From assembly GCA_027592485.1 (NCBI GenBank), contig JAQCKL010000007.1:1-23847 (forward strand): a stretch of 23,847 nt of DNA, in the 5' to 3' direction. Source of the DNA: Cyanobacteriota bacterium (GTDB lineage Bacteria > Cyanobacteriota > Cyanobacteriia > Phormidesmidales > Phormidesmidaceae). The notes under the pieces were generated by a model that was not told the origin of the DNA, did no database searches, and saw nothing but the letters and a program-made list of their open reading frames with translations. This document shows positions 6,523-13,309 of the stretch, piece by piece. Position numbers and translations under genes: made by a program. How positions within the stretch are numbered: position 1 is the stretch's first letter; each line of letters starts with the position of its first letter.

Positions 6523-6930
6523 CTAAGAATCCCTGGGAGCCGTAGCTTGCTTCTGCGGAGCGGTACAACACACACGAAAACCGATACCGTTGGTGCGGCC
6601 CTCAGCATAATAAAGGTCGCGATACGCGGACCGGCAAGACCTCGGAACGACGATCCAGGAGCCGCCGCGTCTTACCCGACTATTTGAATCTCCTACCTCC
6701 CAGGCACTACCATTCGCAGGTGCTCCCTGGTAGCTGCCATGCCACACATCCTGACACCATTCCCAGACGTTGCCGTGCATGTCATACAAACCAAACTCAT
6801 TGGCAGAATGGCGACCAAACGGTTCAGTCCCTATTAGAACTTTCTTACGGCCTATTCCGATTCCGAGAAATCCAACACTTTGTCGTTTACCAAAGTTGGC
6901 CTGTTCCTTCGTGATGTTGTCCCCAAAGGC
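6523..6930 (-). pseudogene. C-terminal part of caspase-FGE protein, beyond an in-frame stop
   Basis: This is the direct in-frame continuation of the peptidase gene after its TAA at 6931-6933, open for 135 codons to a TAG at 6523-6525. It encodes the second half of an FGE-sulfatase/C-type-lectin-like domain with its hallmarks: AFGDN right after the stop, LYDMHGNVWEWCQDVWH, GAPANGSAW, RVRRGGSW and GFRVCC. The frame and the motifs are fully kept, so the break is a single nonsense codon where the family usually has Tyr (TTTR-Y-AFGD), not a deletion or frameshift. It is not translated unless there is readthrough, reinitiation or a sequencing error. The last ~30 residues look like a retroelement-diversified region. 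Confidence 0.8.
6574..6666 (-). other. Candidate DGR variable region (VR)
   Basis: On the minus strand this stretch encodes RRGGSW, then variable positions, ending IGFRV. In DGR target proteins the same fold carries Asn codons (AAC/AAT) in the template at these places. Here they read ATC, GTC, GTT (6646-6654), TCT (6637-6639), TAT (6622-6624), GAC, CTT, TAT, TAT (6607-6618) and ACC, AAC, GGT (6586-6594). All twelve codons end in C or T, and each can be derived from AAC or AAT by changing A only. The framework codons between them (Arg, Cys, Arg, Ser, Ala) match the family. No template repeat or reverse transcriptase is in the window. Confidence 0.5.
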
Positions 6931-8703
6931 TTAGCGGGTCGTGGTTCCGGCCCGACAGGCATATTCCCACTCGGCTTCGCTAGGCAATCGATAGGTGCGT
7001 CCCGCGCGCTGAGAAAGCCGCTCACAAAAAGCCACGGCATCATGCCAAGACACCCGCTCCACCGGACGCTTGGCCCCATTCTTAAAGTGCGACGGATTCT
7101 TCCCCATCACCGCCTGATACTGGGCCTGGGTGACCGGAAATTTCCCCATCCAAAACTCCGGCACTGAGACTTTGTGCTGCGGCCCTTCATTATCACGACG
7201 CTCTTTTTCACCCGCTGGGGAGCCCATCATAAATTCCCCAGCAGGAATCGCCACCATCTCTAGGGTGACGCCATTCCCCAGATCCTCGCTAAAGCTATCC
7301 CCCGGTGAAGCCCTGCGAACAGTCGGTTGCGCATGCTGAGCTGCTGCCTGCCGCTGGGCCAGTGTCGCTGCTGCCTCCGCTTGCCGTTGCCGTGCCGCCG
7401 CCAGTTCTTGTTGAGTTTTGCGTTCCGCTGCTGCCAGATCCCGCTGCCGCTGCTGCTCAGCCGCCGCTATCGCCGCCTGCCTTTTACGTTCCGCCTCGGC
7501 CTGTTCCCGTTCCTTCAACTGCCGCTGATATTTTTCCTCCGCTGGTTTAAGAATCGGTTGCTCAATTGCATCCACATCCGCATCACTCAACCCCAATTGC
7601 TGCTGAAACTGCCTGAGCCCATTGATGACATAGTCATCTAGCGGATACCCAGCTTTGACCGCCTTAGCAAAGTGATCTCGATACTGCTGACGCTTATTAA
7701 GGATTTCGGGATCTTGCTCTTTGACTGGCTGTGCATCAGCTGATCTGGCTGATAAGGGATCAACTACTGCTTGGGTGACTGTGGTCGATCCCCTATCCCG
7801 ACGAATCTCAAGCAGCAGATCAATAATCTCTAAGTCCTGACCCATGGCCAGAGCATTTAGCCGAATGCAAATCGTCTCTGCCAACGAAGGTTTCTTGGTT
7901 CTGAGGCGATACACATCCAGCTTCAGTTGGTCGATATCCGCCTGCCGCGCATATTGCGGCATCAAAATAAAGTGTTGCTTTTCCAACGGGTCGGCACTGA
8001 TACGCGGCACTTGAGCAGGGGCTTTGCCATATTGCTCACAGAGCCTCGGCACCCGCTGCTTTAGATAGCTGCCCAACCGTTCCACCGTGGCGCAACTCCG
8101 CTCTCCCGAGAGCTGCAACGCCTCCAGTAAGGCATAGGTAAACGCCCCTTGCTCTAACGCCTCAATCTCCCAAGACTTTTGCGTGGGTTGGCAAGAGGCA
8201 ATGGTGATCACCCCCGGTTGGCTTTCGCGACCAATGCCCGTGGCATCGCGGCTGCCCTGACTACGACAGGCGTCCATTAGCAAGATCACATTGTCCGCCC
8301 CACAGCGGCTCAAGCGCTCCCGCACATAGTTCACCGTCAAGCCCGCGATCACCGCTTGCCCCCGTGAGTTGGCATCGATAGGCATCAAGTAATCACGATC
8401 TTGATGGCGTTCCCCATGGCCCGCAAAGAAAAACCAGCAGTTGTCCCCAGGGGAGAGAAACGGGGCCTCAAAGCGGTCTTGCAGAAAAGTAATCAGATTG
8501 CCGTAGCTGGGTTGGGTAGGAATGGTTTGCCCCGTGGGCAGGGTCAAAGGGGGTGAATCATCCGTGAAGCAACACACCTCAAAACCAGCCTGCTCAAAGA
8601 AGGCTTTAACCTGCTCAGCATCCCGCTTGGCATACCGCAACGGCGAGAAGTTGACTGGGTTGTATTCATTTATGCCGATGACCAGCGCCCAGTTCTTCGC
8701 CAT
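6931..8703 (-). CDS. Caspase-like (C14) peptidase with truncated FGE-fold domain
   Basis: As it stands this encodes 590 residues. Residues 1-240 are a caspase/metacaspase-type domain: a start typical of the family (NWALVIGINEYNP), catalytic His96 in FFFAGHGE and catalytic Cys146 in ILLMDACRSQG. There is then a linker, a long Ala/Glu/Gln/Arg coiled coil (about 385-460), and from about 467 the first half of an FGE-sulfatase domain (MVAIPAGEFMMGSP, FPVTQAQYQAVMG, YRLPSEAEWEYACRAG). The domain is broken off by TAA at codon 591; the rest follows in frame. Uninterrupted length would be about 725 residues. The start lies 1 nt after the stop of the Pepco-like gene, so translation is coupled. Such cyanobacterial peptidases are proposed to act in stress death, signalling or conflict responses. 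The FGE part probably binds ligands rather than oxidising sulfatases. Confidence 0.9.
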   Translation of the reverse strand: MAKNWALVIGINEYNPVNFSPLRYAKRDAEQVKAFFEQAGFEVCCFTDDSPPLTLPTGQTIPTQPSYGNLITFLQDRFEAPFLSPGDNCWFFFAGHGERHQDRDYLMPIDANSRGQAVIAGLTVNYVRERLSRCGADNVILLMDACRSQGSRDATGIGRESQPGVITIASCQPTQKSWEIEALEQGAFTYALLEALQLSGERSCATVERLGSYLKQRVPRLCEQYGKAPAQVPRISADPLEKQHFILMPQYARQADIDQLKLDVYRLRTKKPSLAETICIRLNALAMGQDLEIIDLLLEIRRDRGSTTVTQAVVDPLSARSADAQPVKEQDPEILNKRQQYRDHFAKAVKAGYPLDDYVINGLRQFQQQLGLSDADVDAIEQPILKPAEEKYQRQLKEREQAEAERKRQAAIAAAEQQRQRDLAAAERKTQQELAAARQRQAEAAATLAQRQAAAQHAQPTVRRASPGDSFSEDLGNGVTLEMVAIPAGEFMMGSPAGEKERRDNEGPQHKVSVPEFWMGKFPVTQAQYQAVMGKNPSHFKNGAKRPVERVSWHDAVAFCERLSQRAGRTYRLPSEAEWEYACRAGTTTR

Positions 8704-8704
8704 C

Positions 8705-9070
8705 TCAATCTGTTGAGTTAGCCTTCTTAAAATGCAGCGTAATCGCGCCGCTGCCGCCCACCTTCGTGCCCGAGCCTAACAGACTCAACTGCCCTTCCCC
8801 ATTTACCTCCACCGACAGCTCAATCTCATCCAGCTCCATACCCCCCAACTCCGTGGCGCGCCGCTGGGCATTTTTGATCACCCGACCCATGGTTTGCAAA
8901 AAGTCCGCCATGCCCTGCTCCAGCTTCGCCGCCGACACCGGCAACCCTGAACGCGGTGGTCTTGGCGGTGGTGAGGCCGTGCCCGCGTAGGGATTTTGAG
9001 GGGTGTTTCCATCCCGCGAGCCGGTTGGGATGGCATCGGTCACGATCCAGATGTAGTCATCTTCAGCCAT
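8705..9070 (-). CDS. Pepco/Trypco-like peptidase-associated small protein
   Basis: A 121-residue cytosolic protein. It has an N-terminal Pro/Gly-rich linker (about 25-45), a helix (SAAKLEQGMADFLQTMGRVI) and a C-terminal beta-rich part (MELDEIELSVEVNGEGQLSL, then SGAITLHFKK). This matches the small domains (Pepco, and the Trypco1 domain of the CU044_2847 type) found next to trypsin- or caspase-like peptidases in bacterial conflict and signalling operons. The ATG at 9070 is used; an upstream TTG adds two residues. It ends 1 nt before the caspase start codon, so both proteins are likely made together and probably interact. What it senses or regulates is unknown. Confidence 0.7.
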   Translation of the reverse strand: MAEDDYIWIVTDAIPTGSRDGNTPQNPYAGTASPPPRPPRSGLPVSAAKLEQGMADFLQTMGRVIKNAQRRATELGGMELDEIELSVEVNGEGQLSLLGSGTKVGGSGAITLHFKKANSTD

Positions 9071-9086
9071 TGCCAAGTCAGATATA

Positions 9087-9112
9087 TGGAGTGCTTCCGC
9101 AAGTGTACTCCA
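9087..9112. promoter_or_regulatory. Hairpin upstream of the Pepco-caspase cassette
   Basis: TGGAGT (9087-9092) and ACTCCA (9107-9112) pair, with one further pair inside, 17-42 nt upstream of the ATG at 9070. A TATAT string (about 9083-9087) adjoins it. It could be an operator or a 5'-leader hairpin limiting expression of the peptidase cassette. Confidence 0.35.
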
Positions 9113-9207
9113 CGCTCTACAGCTTGCTCAGTGTTGGCTAAAGCAGCTAACCACAACGGCAATCGCCCTAAGAAACCTAAGCTAAGACTATGCCGGTGTG
9201 CCCCTAT

Positions 9208-9401
9208 CTGAGGAGATTTCTAGAAAAGACGATACCCGTAGATACGGTTTCACCACGGGAACTGTCATAGGGGCACCTCTTGTGGGTGCCCTTGGGGTAA
9301 CGCAGATGGGGAAACCGGTGGGTTGAGGGCGATCGGCGGAGGGCAGGCACAAGACCCGCCCCCTACCAAACCGGTATATCCCTTGTCGGAAATCACCTCA
9401 G
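9208..9401. repeat. Palindrome-bounded structured element, copy A
   Basis: A 194-bp element with terminal inverted repeats CTGAGGAGATTTC (9208-9220) and GAAATCACCTCAG (9389-9401), pairing at 12 of 13 positions. It is flanked on both sides by the direct repeat CTAT (9204-9207 and 9402-9405). Inside are the hairpins CCGT-AGAT-ACGG (9236-9247), GGGGCACC/GGTGCCC (9270-9291) and GGCGG/CCGCC (9335-9360), and ACCGGT twice. A second copy lies at 13070-13271; both share an identical 27-nt block (9228-9254 here). It fills most of the 354-bp gap between the RodZ-like and Pepco-like genes. Either a structured RNA or a non-autonomous mobile element; strand is undetermined. Confidence 0.6.
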
Positions 9402-9424
9402 CTATGGGTAGACCGGGGATATTT

Positions 9425-10237
9425 CTAATTGCGGATCGCTGACGGCAACAGGCTGACAGTGGTGGGTTTTTCTGGGGGATAACTGACCTCAGTCACCGTT
9501 CCCGGTTGGCCGAGGGGCTGAGCAATGGCCTCATTAAAAGACACCTTAACGCCGCCAGCGTTGCCAGCTCGCACAATGATTTGCTCTTCTGCGGTCCAGG
9601 TGCGGGTATCCCCTTGGCGGAGAATGCCCTCAAAACTCACCTCATCATCAGCGGTGATCCGTAGCCAAGACTGGGCCTGCATTTCTACCGAAACCCGCAC
9701 TTCCCCTTCAGCAACCGGATCCGCCAAAGGCGTTGCTGGCGTCGAAGCGGTGGCAATGGGGGCCTGAGGCTCGGTAATGGCTGTTTGTACAGCCTCATCA
9801 TCAAGGGGCGGGATACTGCCCGTGCTGTAGCCTGCCCGCTTCAGAGTGTAGGAAAGGCTGCTGATGGCGATCGCGATCAGCACCGCATAGGCCATATACA
9901 AATGGAGGGGCCGCAACTGCGGGGTAATCGACAATCGCCAGAATGACGGCTTCGGTGCGGGCCTGGCAGGGGTGAAGTATTGGCTAGAAAGGGTCTCCCC
10001 ATCCAAACCTAGGACCTTGGCATACTGGCGAATCAGCCCTCGGGTATAAACCGGTTCCGGCAAAGCATTAACATCCGCCGTCTCGATAGCCTCCAGGAGG
10101 CGAGAACGGATAAGCGCCTTTTCAGCAATTACCTCGCAAGAGAAACCTTGGTTGACACGGGCATTGTGAAGAATTTGCCCAATATCCACCAATTGCTCTC
10201 GGTGCAACTCGGTAATGTCATTTGACGATCGTTTCAT
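9425..10237 (-). CDS. RodZ-like protein (HTH, membrane helix, DUF4115)
   Basis: A 270-residue protein with the RodZ layout. It has an N-terminal helix-turn-helix of the HTH_25 type (about 15-85, with IGQILHNARVNQGFS and PEPVYTRGLIRQYAKVLGLD), one transmembrane helix (about 111-132, LHLYMAYAVLIAIAISSLSY), a Pro/Thr/Ala-rich linker, and a C-terminal DUF4115 domain (about 180-265, VRVSVEMQAQSWLRITAD). RodZ links MreB to the cell-shape machinery with the HTH inside and the C-terminal domain in the periplasm; in cyanobacteria the role may extend to division or regulation. The ATG at 10237 is clear. It stands alone, with 98 bp separating it from the pseudouridine synthase gene upstream. Confidence 0.8.
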   Translation of the reverse strand: MKRSSNDITELHREQLVDIGQILHNARVNQGFSCEVIAEKALIRSRLLEAIETADVNALPEPVYTRGLIRQYAKVLGLDGETLSSQYFTPARPAPKPSFWRLSITPQLRPLHLYMAYAVLIAIAISSLSYTLKRAGYSTGSIPPLDDEAVQTAITEPQAPIATASTPATPLADPVAEGEVRVSVEMQAQSWLRITADDEVSFEGILRQGDTRTWTAEEQIIVRAGNAGGVKVSFNEAIAQPLGQPGTVTEVSYPPEKPTTVSLLPSAIRN

Positions 10238-10335
10238 GGAGCAGCGGCTAAGTAGATTGCAAGTCTATGACGGAAGTTTTGATCGGTTCTGTTCAACCAG
10301 TCCTAATCGTCGATTTACCTAATGACGAGCAGAGA

Positions 10336-11085
10336 CTAGTCTAGGATATCCTGACAAAGCAACTTTACTTCATCTTTCGTTAGATTTCTCGCCTCCCCAG
10401 AACAGATATCACCCAGTTGAATGGGACCGACAGCCGTGCGATGGAGATCGATAACGGGATGCCCTAGGTGGTCAGCCACCCGCCGAATTTGTCGATTCCG
10501 ACCTTCCTCCAAAATGATTTCCAGATCGGCGGTGTTGTGACTAGCCGTCAGGAGTTTAACCTGGGCCGGCAAGGTTCGCTTTCCCGCTAGCATAATGCCC
10601 TTTTGCCACTGTTTTAGCGTTATGGGGGAGGGGCGACCTATCACCCGGACGCGATAGGTTTTGGGGACATGGTGGCGAGGATGGGTGAGCCGAAAGGTTA
10701 ACGATCCATCGTTGGTGAGTAATAAGGCCCCCGTAGAATCAGCATCTAAACGACCAATGGGGTGGAGGCCAGCGGTGGCCAGATTAGTTTTTGAGATGAG
10801 ATCAATCACGGTAGGTCGTCCCCACGGATCATCACAGGTAGATAAAACCCCCTTAGGTTTATTCATTAACAGATAGCACTGCTCAGGACGACCCAAGGGA
10901 GAAATGACCCGGCCATCCAGGGTGACTTGGTCCCTTTCTGGGTCAGCCCTTTGCCCGAGGCAAGCGACTTGGCCATTCACCTCTACTCGCCCAGCTCGAA
11001 TCAGGTCCTCTGCGTGGCGTCGCGAAGTAATGCCCCACTGGGACAATAGCTTTTGCAGGCGCGTTGCCATTTGGGCCGTTGCCAT
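10336..11085 (-). CDS. RsuA/RluB-family rRNA pseudouridine synthase
   Basis: A 249-residue enzyme that isomerises a uridine in rRNA to pseudouridine. The N-terminal S4 RNA-binding domain (about 7-55, RLQKLLSQWGITSRRHAEDL) is followed by the catalytic domain. The motif GRLDADSTGALLLTNDG contains the catalytic Asp114. LMNKPKGVLST and the C-terminal EGRNRQIRRVADHLGHPV are typical of the RsuA/RluB/E/F branch. Whether the target is 16S (RsuA) or 23S (RluB) cannot be decided, though the S4 domain and length fit RluB. A second ATG five codons on (MATRLQK) is an alternative start. It lies 41 nt downstream of the sensor kinase gene on the same strand. Confidence 0.85.
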   Translation of the reverse strand: MATAQMATRLQKLLSQWGITSRRHAEDLIRAGRVEVNGQVACLGQRADPERDQVTLDGRVISPLGRPEQCYLLMNKPKGVLSTCDDPWGRPTVIDLISKTNLATAGLHPIGRLDADSTGALLLTNDGSLTFRLTHPRHHVPKTYRVRVIGRPSPITLKQWQKGIMLAGKRTLPAQVKLLTASHNTADLEIILEEGRNRQIRRVADHLGHPVIDLHRTAVGPIQLGDICSGEARNLTKDEVKLLCQDILD

Positions 11086-11126
11086 ACTGATTTCTGATCA
11101 ACTCCTGATCAACCCACTGACAGCTC

Positions 11127-12461
11127 CTATATTACCAAGGGCAATGGGGCCGCTTGTAAAGGCAAGGTAAGGGTTAACCAACCACCACCGGTTTGGGGAT
11201 GATTTTGGGCGGTGACATGGCCGCGATGGGCATCAACAATTTGTTGAACGATCGCCAGTCCTAAGCCGGTGCTGTTGTTGACGGGGGCCGCTGGGCCGCC
11301 TTGGCCCGTGGGCGAGGCCGTAAACGGACCGAGTCGCACCCGAGCGGGATCGGCCCGATAGAAGCGACTAAAGATGTAGGGCAAGTCGGTTTCTTTGAAC
11401 CCAGCCCCATGGTCAATGATGTCAACTTGGACGGTGGAGGTGCCGCTGTAGCGAATGTCAGTCGGGGTGTCTTGGATGCTGGTCCGCACCACAATGCGCT
11501 GGTGGGCGTGACTGTATTTGATGGCGTTGTCCATCAAATTAATCAAGACGCGATGGATTAAGGCTTCATCCAAGGTGACGGGCAGCTCAGTGGGGCCTTC
11601 GTACACCAATTCCAATGACTTGACCTGGGCGAGCGGTTCTAGGCTTTGCCAGGCCATCACAATCAGTTGAGCCAGGTCGATCCGCTTCAGGGTCAGGCTA
11701 GCGCCATCGGCACTGTCTAGGCGGCTAAGGTTCAATAGATCTTCCACCAGGTTACTCAATCGCAGGGTTTCGTTGAGGAGCCGATCAAACCAGGAATGGA
11801 GGGCGGGCTCGACCCGCGATCGCAGGGTTTCCGTGACCAAGCGAATGGAGGTGAGGGGGGTTTTAAGCTCATGGGCCACGTCTGAAGTCCAGCGATCGCG
11901 CTCTTGCCGCAGGGTGACAATTTCCTGACGATTTTCCAAAAACACGCCGACTTGCCCTTCGCTGAGGGGTAAACCATATCCCCTGAGGGGATAGGCTACC
12001 CCTTCGCTGGGGTGGAATGGGTCAGGGGAGACAAGATTCAGGACCCAATCCCCCTGGCGAGGGGCATTGGTCTGACGCGTTTTTTCAATGAGTTGATCCA
12101 ATTCATAGGAGCGGACCCACTCCAACAGCAGGCGGGGGGTGTCGGCCATGGCTTGGTTGGCATAGGCAATCCCCAGCAGTCGGCTGGCCGTAGCGTTACA
12201 CCAGACCAACTGATTCTCGCCATCCACCTGAATATAGCCAATGGGTGCTTGATGGAGTAAAGCCCGATAATCTGGGGCCTGTAGCTGGCCATCCCACCAG
12301 GGGGCGTTGGCAGCAACGGGTTGTTCAATGCCGGTGACCGGCTGCCGCTGCCCCTTCAATACGGCCCTCACCCGACGGAGCCACCGTGGCCGCAGCAATG
12401 CTGCGATCCCCATTCCTGCTGCCCCTCCTAGGGCAAATAGGACCCATCCATTTGCGCTCAT
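11127..12461 (-). CDS. sphS: PAS-containing sensor histidine kinase, SphS/PhoR-like
   Basis: A 444-residue two-component kinase. A short N-terminal hydrophobic segment (about 5-23, GWVLFALGGAAGMGIAALL) anchors it, followed by a PAS domain (about 65-185). The HisKA helix DVAHELKTPLTSIRLVTETL places the phospho-accepting His at residue 197. The ATP-binding domain has the N box (INLMDNAIKYS), G1 (DHGAGFK), the F box (IFSRFYR) and G2 (STGLGLAIV). This layout and the HisKA wording match cyanobacterial SphS, the phosphate-starvation sensor. Its response regulator SphR is not in the window. The symbol rests on my recognition of the family; a related PAS kinase is the alternative. Confidence 0.75.
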   Translation of the reverse strand: MSANGWVLFALGGAAGMGIAALLRPRWLRRVRAVLKGQRQPVTGIEQPVAANAPWWDGQLQAPDYRALLHQAPIGYIQVDGENQLVWCNATASRLLGIAYANQAMADTPRLLLEWVRSYELDQLIEKTRQTNAPRQGDWVLNLVSPDPFHPSEGVAYPLRGYGLPLSEGQVGVFLENRQEIVTLRQERDRWTSDVAHELKTPLTSIRLVTETLRSRVEPALHSWFDRLLNETLRLSNLVEDLLNLSRLDSADGASLTLKRIDLAQLIVMAWQSLEPLAQVKSLELVYEGPTELPVTLDEALIHRVLINLMDNAIKYSHAHQRIVVRTSIQDTPTDIRYSGTSTVQVDIIDHGAGFKETDLPYIFSRFYRADPARVRLGPFTASPTGQGGPAAPVNNSTGLGLAIVQQIVDAHRGHVTAQNHPQTGGGWLTLTLPLQAAPLPLVI

Positions 12462-12510
12462 GGTGCTTTTTTGCGCTCATCGCAACCTTGCCTCATGGTA
12501 ACAATAGCCC

Positions 12511-12550
12511 AAGAAAAACAAAGGACCGCCTAGATTTAGGCGGCCCTTTG
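12511..12550 (-). terminator. Strong intrinsic terminator of the DUF4278 gene
   Basis: On the minus strand CAAAGG-GCCGCCTA and TAGGCGG-CCTTTG form a long stem (12519-12550) with a 3-nt loop, followed by TTTTTCTT (complement of 12511-12518). It ends transcription of the small gene at 12591-12764 before the sensor kinase gene. Confidence 0.85.
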
Positions 12551-12590
12551 TAATGATGGGATGTTTAACTCAAGGGTGAGAAAAACAGAT

Positions 12591-12764
12591 CTAGTGGACG
12601 TTAGCGCCCCGATACTTGAGTCCTTGAATGCGTCCCTGGGTTTGGGCTTGCTTGGGCACTCGACGGGTCACAACAGCACCCCGGTAACGACCAATGACTT
12701 CTTCAATCATTTCGACATTAGCGGAGGTGGGTTCGTAATCAGCACCGCGGTAACGTAAGCTCAT
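12591..12764 (-). CDS. DUF4278 family small protein (57 aa)
   Basis: The frame runs from ATG 12762-12764 to TAG 12591-12593. The protein starts MSLRYRGADYEPTS and has three YRGA motifs: LRYRGADY, GRYRGAVV and LKYRGANVH. This repeated YRG pattern is the mark of the cyanobacterial DUF4278 family, whose role is unknown. The product is strongly basic in its second half (TRRVPKQAQ). A GAGG Shine-Dalgarno sits upstream of the ATG, a consensus-like promoter lies about 115 bp upstream and a strong terminator follows. It is thus a well-expressed single-gene unit with a leader of roughly 110 nt. Confidence 0.75.
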   Translation of the reverse strand: MSLRYRGADYEPTSANVEMIEEVIGRYRGAVVTRRVPKQAQTQGRIQGLKYRGANVH

Positions 12765-12878
12765 GGTTCTCGCCTCAAAATAACGTACTTAAAGAGGCGC
12801 GTTCCTTCGGGAATTCCCTACTTCCGTCCTAAACGCAGAAGCTACGATTTAGGATGAACGATTTCGTTTCTGTATCTA

Positions 12879-12907
12879 AATTTACAGTTTTAGCCTGGGT
12901 TCGTCAA
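12879..12907 (-). promoter_or_regulatory. Sigma70-type promoter of the DUF4278 gene
   Basis: On the minus strand TTGACG (12902-12907) and TAAATT (12879-12884) are separated by exactly 17 bp. The resulting leader of about 110 nt contains an inverted pair TCCTAAA/TTTAGGA and a GGGAATTCCC palindrome, so it may be structured. Confidence 0.6.
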
Positions 12908-13069
12908 CCCTTTTGCCAGAAATTAGGTGATTTTGCGGGCTAATGATGCCCCTGAAGGCGCGTTGGCACCCACTGATCAGGGTCAAAACCCTTTCTGGGC
13001 AAGGAATTGAGGGCGTTTTGCGATTCCGTTACAGTCCCCACCATTCCGTCACGGTTCCATGAAAAAAGC

Positions 13070-13271
13070 CTGAGGAGATTTCCAAAAAGACGATACCCGT
13101 AGATACGGTTTCACCCTTAAAGACGCGGGCACCTCCGGTGCCCTGGGGATAACGCCGATGGGGAAATCGGTGGCTTGGGGGAGATCGGCGGGCGATCAAC
13201 GGGCGATCAGTAGAGGACGCACCAGACCGCCCCGACAAAACCGGTATAGTCATGGTCGGCAATCGCCCTAG
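13070..13271. repeat. Palindrome-bounded structured element, copy B
   Basis: A 202-bp relative of the element at 9208-9401, in the same orientation. The closing repeat CTGAGGAGATTTCC (13070-13083) pairs with GGCAATCGCCCTAG (13258-13271) at 11 of 14 positions, including one G-T. The internal A mismatch falls at the same place as in copy A. The 27-nt block starting GACGATACCCG is identical, the GGGCACC/GGTGCCC stem has a shorter loop, and CCGAT/ATCGG is perfect here. The GGCGG/CCGCC hairpin is longer. It is flanked by AGC on each side. It lies 38 nt upstream of the creatininase start; two 16-bp near-repeats (13023-13038, 13043-13058) precede it. Confidence 0.6.
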
Positions 13272-13309
13272 AGCTACAGCCAATAGCAAGACCAGGAGAG
13301 TTGTCTCAG

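Noticed and set aside
6091..6608. Overlapping minus-strand open frames of 113-131 codons
   Set aside because: They run through the palindromic repeats and through the wrong frame of the peptidase gene, and encode low-complexity repeated peptides without a ribosome site.
6523..8703. A frameshift in the caspase-FGE gene
   Set aside because: Codons on both sides of 6931-6933 are in the same frame and the protein aligns through, so only a stop codon is needed to explain the break.
9208..9401. Cobalamin riboswitch or 6S RNA
   Set aside because: GGTG and GCCGG-like pieces occur, but the conserved cobalamin core is missing, 6S RNA topology does not fit, and copy A has no appropriately placed gene.
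12591..12764. Ribosomal protein S21 (rpsU)
   Set aside because: Size and basic tail fit, but translation gives three YRGA motifs characteristic of DUF4278 and no S21 sequence.
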